In this document: one piece after another, positions 56,965 through 64,000 of the stretch
Position numbering within the stretch: the stretch's first letter is position 1
Layout: each line of letters opens with the position of its first letter
Source of the DNA: Apoda limacodes
Taxonomy: Eukaryota > Arthropoda > Insecta > Lepidoptera > Limacodidae
Assembly (NCBI GenBank): GCA_946406115.1
Contig: OX291560.1
Location: 9,053,158-9,117,157 of the forward strand
DNA length: 64,000 nt
Direction of reading: 5' to 3'
Made by a program: the position numbers and the translations under genes
The notes under the pieces: generated by a model
Database searches by the model: none
What the model saw: only the letters and a program-made list of their open reading frames with translations
Told to the model about the DNA's origin: nothing

Positions 56965-57779
56965 TACAACTAATACTTTTGTCAAACAAAAAACCATTAT
57001 ATGTTAAATTATTGATTTATGCTGGTATTAAATTGTGAAATAAGTACTACGTTACCACTTAATTTAAGTTATAAGCAAACAAAAAGATTATTAAATGTTT
57101 AGTTTTATATGGAAGTTAGTAATTTTTTGCTTACACACTGACAATTTGTTTGAATGTTGGATATAGTGTACGCTAACTGAACCTTATCATAAATTTATTA
57201 GCAATCCATGGAGTAGCTTATTAGTTTCTCATTTTTGATGCCCTTTTTTGTCGGGTCATAATTTTCTTATTAGTACTTGCCATATAAGTATAAGTTCCTA
57301 AGCAGTGGTGGTTTGATATGAAGTGTTAAGTGTTACACAATGGTGTGTTTTTTAACTGTGTACTAGAAAATAACACAAAAATTGGTAACACATTGGATTA
57401 AATTAAAATTAAAAAAAAAAACATAAAAAAGTCTATTCGACATCCAAAAACTTTTTAAAAAACTTCTTTTTCCTTTTTTCGTGTTAAGGTTAAGTTTAAG
57501 TATAACGCAAATAAAAGACAGTTTACAAAATAAAATAAAAAAAAATTACCTACCTTAGAAACATTGTGGCAAAAAAATTTAAATCCCAAAACAATTAAAT
57601 ATTAAACACTTTAACACAAATTAATTAATCCATTTTAAAAAAACAACTAAACACGGCCACACAACTCGACAGATCAAGTCTTAATGAACATAAAAAGTCA
57701 ATACAAACTAAACAACCCTTTTCACAAAACTTCACTAAATGTCATAATATATTAACAATAATAAAAATAGCCATAAACC

Positions 57780-58070
57780 GCACGTGCTGGCCATAATAGT
57801 ACACCTATAAAACCTCACACCTCGTTTTATAAACACATAAAAAGAAAAAAAAAACTACTTTAAAATTCTAAATTAATGATTATGCGTCAATTTATGCGTA
57901 AGCTTTATCAGAATAGTCCGATTGTAAGCACCGATACTTCCGTGCGCGTGCGCATCGGGGCAGCGACTATAAAAAGCCTTCAACTAAACCTCTCTTTCCC
58001 GCGAGCCTTATTTTTCTTTTTTTTTTTAATAAAACATGCGCTTGCGTCTACCTAGACCCTTCGCAAGGAG
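57780..58070. promoter_or_regulatory. Candidate promoter-like GC/CpG patch (possibly dys)
   Basis: A CpG-containing island in AT-rich DNA: GCACGTGCTGGCC at about 57781, CGTGCGCGTGCGCATCGG at about 57940, a TATAAAAA at about 57969 and CCCGCGAGCC at about 58000. In the minus direction it could be the upstream promoter of dys, in the plus direction something beyond the window. No exon was confirmed, so this is a guess from composition. Confidence 0.25.
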
Positions 58071-58874
58071 GAGGACACTTCCAATACAAAAACACTACTA
58101 AACACTTTCAACTTGTCATTTTAAATAAGGAATCGATAATTTAAAAAGAAAAAAGAATCGGTTGAATTATATTTTCATTACAGTCATTATAATGTGCTAG
58201 AGTGAGACGGATAGACGTTGGACAGTTTTTCAGAGGAGGCTTTACTGTTGTTTTGCGTGAAAGAAATGGAACGAGTCACGGTGCGGAACAAAGCCTACTT
58301 CAGATTAATGAGTTTGAAAGAGACGTAGGTTATGAGAGAGTAATTACGTCGTTTTGCGTAAACGAGACGAAGGTATAATGATTGGGCGAAATGACAGTTA
58401 TTGATATTGTAGTAATATCCGTCGATTTGTCTGTAATGCTACGATTTGCGGTGAAGGAGGGTTTTTGTGCGCTTGCGCATCTAGATGTGGATGTTAATGT
58501 TAATTAGAATTTAATGACAGGCCGTTGAGTGGAGATTTGTTGTTTTTGTTACAGGGAATAGTGTTTTAATTCGACTGACTAGTTTTATAAATGGCTTCTA
58601 GCAGGTGTTTTTTGTAGTGAAAAGTGGTTGCCGTTCTTTCTATGCGCGATAAGTTTTTATTTAGGTATCCGATTCTACCAATGAATTTACAATTTTGAAT
58701 GAAGTTTACGTACCTATATATATATAGTTTTTTTTATTTTCATTAATTTGATTATATCTTTAACAAACTAAGAAAAAAATAATTTTACTATTCAATAAAT
58801 CTTACATTTAGTTGTGTAGATTATATCTGCAGTATACAAGCATAACTGTGACTTTTATGTTAGTTATAAGAGGT

Positions 58875-59010
58875 AAATCTTCACGGTTTTTATTCCCTGG
58901 AAGGGGTTAACCAAAGACCTGTTTTCACCAATCACTATAGTCCTACATGACAGGGGTTGAGCCCATCGCTGCAGCAGTGTTGTGTTCTAATAGCAGTGTA
59001 TCTGGACTAA
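58875..59010. repeat. Dispersed repeat fragment
   Basis: ATCACTATAGTCCTACATGA and GGTTGAGCCCATCGCTGCAG; inverted relation to 48535 and 52075. Confidence 0.45.
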
Positions 59011-59139
59011 GAAGTCTTTATAAATATCTCAGAAGTCATAAATACCAGCTTTGTAGTATTAAGCTGTAAAATGAACGACCAGACAGTTCTAGAACAATTC
59101 TAGACAAACTATGAAAAGTAAGTCAGAATTTAACACGGG

Positions 59140-59560
59140 GCTAGCTTGTAAGAGGCGTACGTTTCTATTTTGCCAGTGGTTCCAGCCACCCTAAATTCGG
59201 TTATCGGTGTAGGATTTCAACGGTAACTCTTCAATTCTAGAAAAAAAAACCAACTCACACTTGTGTTGTGACGTTTTCAAGTAGCCCATGTCGTTCCCTG
59301 GGACTCAAACTATCTTTATGCCAAATTAGCCCGCGGTTACACCCGCCCTAAATTCGGTTATTGGTGTAGGATTTCAACGACAACTTCTCAATTATAGACA
59401 AAAACCGACTTACACCTGATGTTTTCGAGTAGCCTTTGTTCTTCCCCGTGACTCAATCTTTCTCCATGCCAAATTTATACCTAATCGGTACAGCGGTTTA
59501 AGCGTGAAGAGGTAAAAGACGGATAGACAGAGTTTCTTTTGCTCTTATAATATTTTTTAT
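59140..59560 (-). mobile_element. Two adjacent Helitron-like copies
   Basis: CACCCTAAATTCGGTTATCG near 59190 and CGCCCTAAATTCGGTTATTG near 59344 are two inverted 3' ends. Each is followed by CATGTCGTTCCCTGGGACTC-like or CTTTGTTCTTCCCCGTGACT wording and then ATGCCAAATT. Tandem copies of one family. Confidence 0.65.
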
Positions 59561-59569
59561 TTATAATAT

Positions 59570-59822
59570 TTTTATGGATAAACACATCATGACACTTGTC
59601 CACGAAGTTATAGGCAGATATGCGACATCCACATTTCACCGATGGTATTAAGTCTCCCAAACGTGATAGGCGGTGAGCCTATGGCTATGCCGGATCCAAA
59701 TCAGCGTCAAGACAATTTTAAAATTAACAAATTGTATCATTATTGAATGTCCCTTACCGGAATTCGAACCTGGGATCTTTGACATGTTAGCCGCACGTAC
59801 TGCTAGTGCGCCACTGGTCCTA
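59570..59822 (-). mobile_element. tRNA-derived SINE, separate family
   Basis: Minus strand: CCAGTGGCGCACTAGCA (A-box region, 59801-59817) and CAGGTTCGAATTCCGG (B box, 59757-59773). The body includes GGATCCGGCATAGCCATAGG and ends in an AT-rich tail near 59570. The body differs from the SINEs at 51560-51994. Confidence 0.72.
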
Positions 59823-60884
59823 TTTTTGGATTAATTTTATAAGGTTTTGTAGGTCCTCCTTTTTTACTTATTGCTTTTATTTATTAATATTTAAATATTT
59901 TAATATTTTACTTAATATTTGTTATATCGTCTAATCCATTATTTCATGAATATTGTATTAAATAAAAATTAAATAAATCTTTATTAAAATATGGCAATTG
60001 CTTAACATCAAGCAAGCTTGTTTACTACCTTAGTTCAAAAAGAAACCCGTCTTTCCCTACCATGTTTTTAAAGCGACTACCATCTTACATTTTTAAACCC
60101 AGGCCTAATATAAGGTCCTTCTGTTGACATGTGCCCAAAACTGAACCACGTTTTCAGGCCACTATAGGTCTCTGTACCCCGACACACACATCAGGCTTAA
60201 CCGTAGGTTTTAAGATTCGGTTACACAACTGAATCAGCCACGTACGGTTGCGTGCTTTCTGACCAAACTTTAGTATATTTTACCTGATAAAACAAATCGA
60301 ATGTGTACAGAGAAGCGCTGTCTAGTAAGGAATCCGGCTGCCTTGACAGCTAATCGAGTCTTTAAATCTAATGGTTAAATAATAACAAATTCTGACATAT
60401 GACAGCATCCCAAAATTCCTTGCACAGCACAGAAGAGTTTGAGACATACGCCACTAGAGGTCATCAATCCAATGGCGGTGATCCATCCCAAGGCTGACCA
60501 TGGCTGATGTTAGTTTAATTACTTGCTACAGAACGATTCCGATTTCAGTATTCGGTTTTGCCTTCAGAACTTACATTTTTGTCTAAATCAATCTTTTTGC
60601 ATAAGTGACATCTGTGACATCTGTCCAATCTACTACTTAAAAAGGACTCTTGGTCTTGAAGCATAATTTTAAACTGTCATAGTAGATAAAGGAGTTCTGC
60701 CTGTTGTGTGACTAAACTTACTCTTTGTGCAAGCTATGCTCCAAGTTCACAGGTCAGGCCAGGACCAGTTTTTTATTAAATCACTTGGTTTTGCCAGCAG
60801 CTCTCCCTGTGATATATATTTAGGTATCGAAGTGGAGTTCCTAAGGTAACTTCTTAATTATAATATATTAAGGTAATTTTCTTT
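59823..60884. other. No gene recognised
   Basis: 60040-60790 has more balanced composition than its flanks but no sustained ORF in any frame. Probably old transposon DNA. Confidence 0.4.
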
Positions 60885-61092
60885 AGCTGTACTCACCTTT
60901 GGGTTCGAGGCTCACGCTGGTCGAAGGGACGACCCCAAGAGCGACAACCTAAGCCGAGGCTCCCCCCGCGGTGATCCCTTAAGCGCTGGGTGCTATATGG
61001 GCTGAGACTCTTCAGAGTCTCGCCCCAAAAGCCCAGTGGAGCAGTAATGGCTGCAACAGCCAACTGCATTGTCAGTTCAGAAAAAAAAAAAA
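60885..61092 (+). mobile_element. GC-rich poly(A)-tailed retroelement, copy C (5'-truncated)
   Basis: Starts within the family at TACTCACCTTTGGGTTCGAG and runs to GTCAGTTCAG followed by 12 A's. Matches the 3' ~200 bp of copies A and B. Confidence 0.75.
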
Positions 61093-63540
61093 TTTAGCTG
61101 TAGCTATAGTTCAGTCAAGTGGAATTCGGTTATGCTCTTTCCTAAAAGAACTTTTGAATTTATCTGGACCAGAAGCCATATAGGCCACTCTTCAACTATC
61201 CCTGGTCCAAATTTCAGCTCAGTTCGATACTTCATTACGACGTGAAGGATAAAGGACCAAGAAAAACCACTTTCGCTTTCGCATTATTGATGTATCATAT
61301 ACTTGCCCAACTTATTTAACAGGGCCATAGAAATTTACGTACGTGCATTATTACAGTAAATAACAATTATTCAGTTAATCCTAGACGAAGTTTCACGATA
61401 AAATATACAATATTATTTATTTTTATTTGAATAGGGAGCTTATTGGGACCAGTCTCGACTGCGCCAGACTCTGAAATTCGAGAGAGAAATGCATGAAAGT
61501 ACTTTTACGGGTATCGAGAAGCTAGACCTAGTTGCATACATTTTTCTTACGAATTCCGAAGTCTTGCGTACTCAAGACTGGCTCCAATAAGCTCACAGGA
61601 CATCTAAATTAAGTTTTATGTTTATAAGACATTCTATACTGTATAGAGTACCCTGGGGTGGCATAAAAAGTGTATGAAAGGAATGCGTCGCCCCGGGCGG
61701 CTTCCGCGCTACGCACGATGACCATAATCTGACCATCTGCTACCAACACGTGAACCCCGATATTTAGTTCGGAGTACCTACGTGTTTTATTCTTCTGATT
61801 TTTATTCTTTTTCTTTGGGGATTTCTTTACTTAAGACGCGGTGCGTCAGTACTCGAAACCTTCTATGTATAAACTCCGTATTTTAAACAAAACAACCAAT
61901 TAAAAACTTATTTAAAAAAAAAAGTTTTTATAATCGGTTTATTGTTTTTGTAAAAAAAATTATTTTGTAACATTAACATTCTGTTCATGACAGCTTTAGG
62001 GGCTTATTTTTTACCTTTTAGTGGATTTTAAAGTCGGTTTATTTTTTTTGTAAAAAAAATATTTTATTTTTAAATTTTTAGTTGCCACTGAAACCGTTAA
62101 ACAAACGGACAGACAGTCATGACAAAACTATACTTACACGTTTAATTTTTACTTGTTGGCTACGGCTACTTATAAACCGTCAAACAGACCGACGGACAGC
62201 TATAACGAATAAGCTTTCAGTTTTTACTTTTTGTCTACGGAACCCCAATAAGTGTTCATCACTTTTGACAAAATTTTCTGGTACTTCACCATCAGCGCAA
62301 CTTACCCATAGATATGCCATTGTGACAAGCATAAATTGCTTAGAAACTATGTTAAAGTATTCGAATCGCAACCCCTGAAATACTTATTATTGAGTAGTTC
62401 CAGTAGCTATTTATGGTCTTCATCATCAGTTCCACTTCACCAAATGTAGTTTTCCATAAGCAAATGCACGAGTTACTATAAAAATACCCAAATCGCTATA
62501 GTTGTGCCTATAATATATATTTGAAGAGTTCACTCGATTTCTCTAGGACTGGTGACAATGGAACCACCTGAAAAGAAAACCCTTTCAAACAAAACAAAAA
62601 AAATCCAAATCGGTCCAGCCGTCTTCGAGTACTCGGGGAACATAAATAAAAAAAAGATCCCAACGAATTGATAACCTTCCCTCTTTTTTGAAGTCGGTTA
62701 AAAATAGAACTAAAAAGGTTAAAATTAACTAATTGCGATAAGAAATAAGGTGTTTTCTTCTCTTCTATTGACTCTAACAATGTTCACCTATGTCGACCTT
62801 AAAGGCAGGAGAGTAAAGAGAGAGTGCAATACGACAAATTAATCGAGCCCAAACTCGATCGCAGATTCGTTACAGAGTTTTTATAGCCACCTTCCGGCTT
62901 TATCATCAGATTACTTCCAGGGTACCATATTAGTGTATTGTCACTGAAGTTATATAAGCATACTAAATTTCAGCTCCATTGAACAACGGGAAGATTTAAT
63001 CTGGCTTGCAAGACACACAAACAAGGCAAGGTAAACAAAAGTTTGTAAAAATAAACCAAATTCTCCACATTTATTTGACTGCTAAGAGATAGATGTTGGT
63101 TATGTTATAGAAATAACATACATAGATTGACTATTTCCAAAACTTGTTATGATGTGATTTATATTTTTATAACGTCATTTATTAAATTACGTATTTTCTT
63201 TACACTTCACTTTTTAAACTAGAATTACTTTTCCTGTCATATGTCAATGTCAAACATGATAAGAAGCATCTATTTTTCTTAAAACATAAGCAATTTTATT
63301 ATGACGTGTGATACGAACATACTAAAATATTTTATTTTTATTATTATTATTTTTTTAATTCACTTTTGATCTTAATTTCTTTAAGTAGTACCTACCTAAT
63401 ATTGAAATGTTAGTTTATACATTAAGTGCAGCCTAAACCTTCATTATTTTACTAGGATTCAATATTATGCTTTTTGATTATTATTTTTATTTGAACTGAA
63501 AGGAAACTGATTTTGTACACTTCATAATTCTTTTTCATTC
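61093..63540. other. No gene seen
   Basis: Mixed repeats. 62500-62710 (AAGTCGGTTA, CGGTCCAGCCGTCTTCGAGT) and 61990-62230 resemble common dispersed elements. The overlapping ORFs at 62082-62378, 62180-62371 and 62508-62780 have no domains. Confidence 0.45.
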
Positions 63541-64000
63541 CAAATCCAAATCCAAATCGTCTTTATTTGCTAAAGATTATGGTGGAACATTAGTAGTAGG
63601 TGTTAAATTATATAAATATCTCATAATCTGCTTAACGAAGCATGCAATTTTTTAAATAATAAAAATCCAAACTAAATTAAACATATAAATTCAAAATATT
63701 TTAAAAACTGAAACTTACTTAAAATATCAATGTCATAGTTTAGGTACAATAATAAAATAGTGAAGTAAATGAGTGAATGTCAAAAATATCATTATAAGAA
63801 ATTTTTAACATAATATCATAAAGTTATTAATGTCATTTTACAAAATGATTCACATGGTAATAACATCGTTCAACTAGCCACGAGTACAATTTTTTTTAAA
63901 TAAGTTGAATGACATTTCTTTGAAGGTGTCAGGTACTCTATTGAAAATTCTTATAGCCATTACATAACAATTCTTGCTAGATAAAGCAGTATGTGTCCGT
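63541..64000 (-). mobile_element. LINE 3' part, continuing past the window edge
   Basis: Minus strand from the edge reads KNCYVMAIRIFNRVP, then DTFKEMSFNLFKKNCTRG and a stop at about 63877, a typical LINE ORF C-terminus. It is followed by a 3' UTR ending AATAAAGACGATTTGG with GATTTG tandem repeats (63541-63569). The rest of the element lies beyond 64000. Confidence 0.6.

Noticed and set aside
57925..57960. Minus-strand ATG CGC ACG reading as the first dys exon
   Set aside because: The only nearby donors leave the wrong phase for the bHLH exon, and the peptide does not resemble a dys N-terminus.

Overview
This is a eukaryotic, AT-rich window from an insect nuclear genome, almost certainly a moth or butterfly. 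It has intron-split genes, degenerate LINEs, tRNA-derived SINEs, Helitron-like and TIR elements, and a gene closely resembling the haemolymph juvenile hormone binding protein (JHBP) of Lepidoptera. No prokaryotic features (operons, CRISPR, rRNA) are present. Most long ORFs are chance or repeat-derived. The real genes are visible only as short exons joined across phase-compatible introns.

Layout. (1) 1-1820: LINE debris, including a reverse-transcriptase remnant on the minus strand. (2) 1821-11225, plus strand: a JHBP-family gene. Five coding exons join perfectly in phase and give a 225-residue mature protein with the four expected cysteines. The exon carrying the signal peptide is not resolved. 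Its introns hold a LINE endonuclease fragment, a TIR element, a strictly 104-bp tandem array and a hairpin-ended MITE-like element. (3) 11226-30655: about 19 kb of intergenic DNA, made of retroelement copies, Helitron-like fragments, a 90-93 bp tandem repeat and a dead mariner transposase. (4) 30810-42656, minus strand: the last ten coding exons of a bHLH-PAS transcription factor recognisable as dysfusion (dys; vertebrate relative NPAS4), with bHLH, PAS-A, PAS-B and a Tyr/Pro/Gln-rich tail (544 visible residues). Its first coding exon is not found and must lie above 42656, perhaps far upstream. (5) 42657-64000: no clear complete gene. It holds a minisatellite (47465-48468), an inverted partner of the MITE-like element, a tandem pair of tRNA-SINEs, a curious tandem-duplicated terminal-exon-like pair encoding a Cys-containing peptide with an FGKR/FGKK motif, a GC-rich CpG-containing patch that could be a promoter, and more LINE and SINE fragments.

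The two genes are convergent and functionally unrelated as far as can be seen: one encodes a secreted hormone carrier, the other a nuclear regulator expected to work as a heterodimer with Tango/ARNT. Identities of repeat families are inferred from copy-to-copy comparison inside the window and from recalled family hallmarks. No database search was run.
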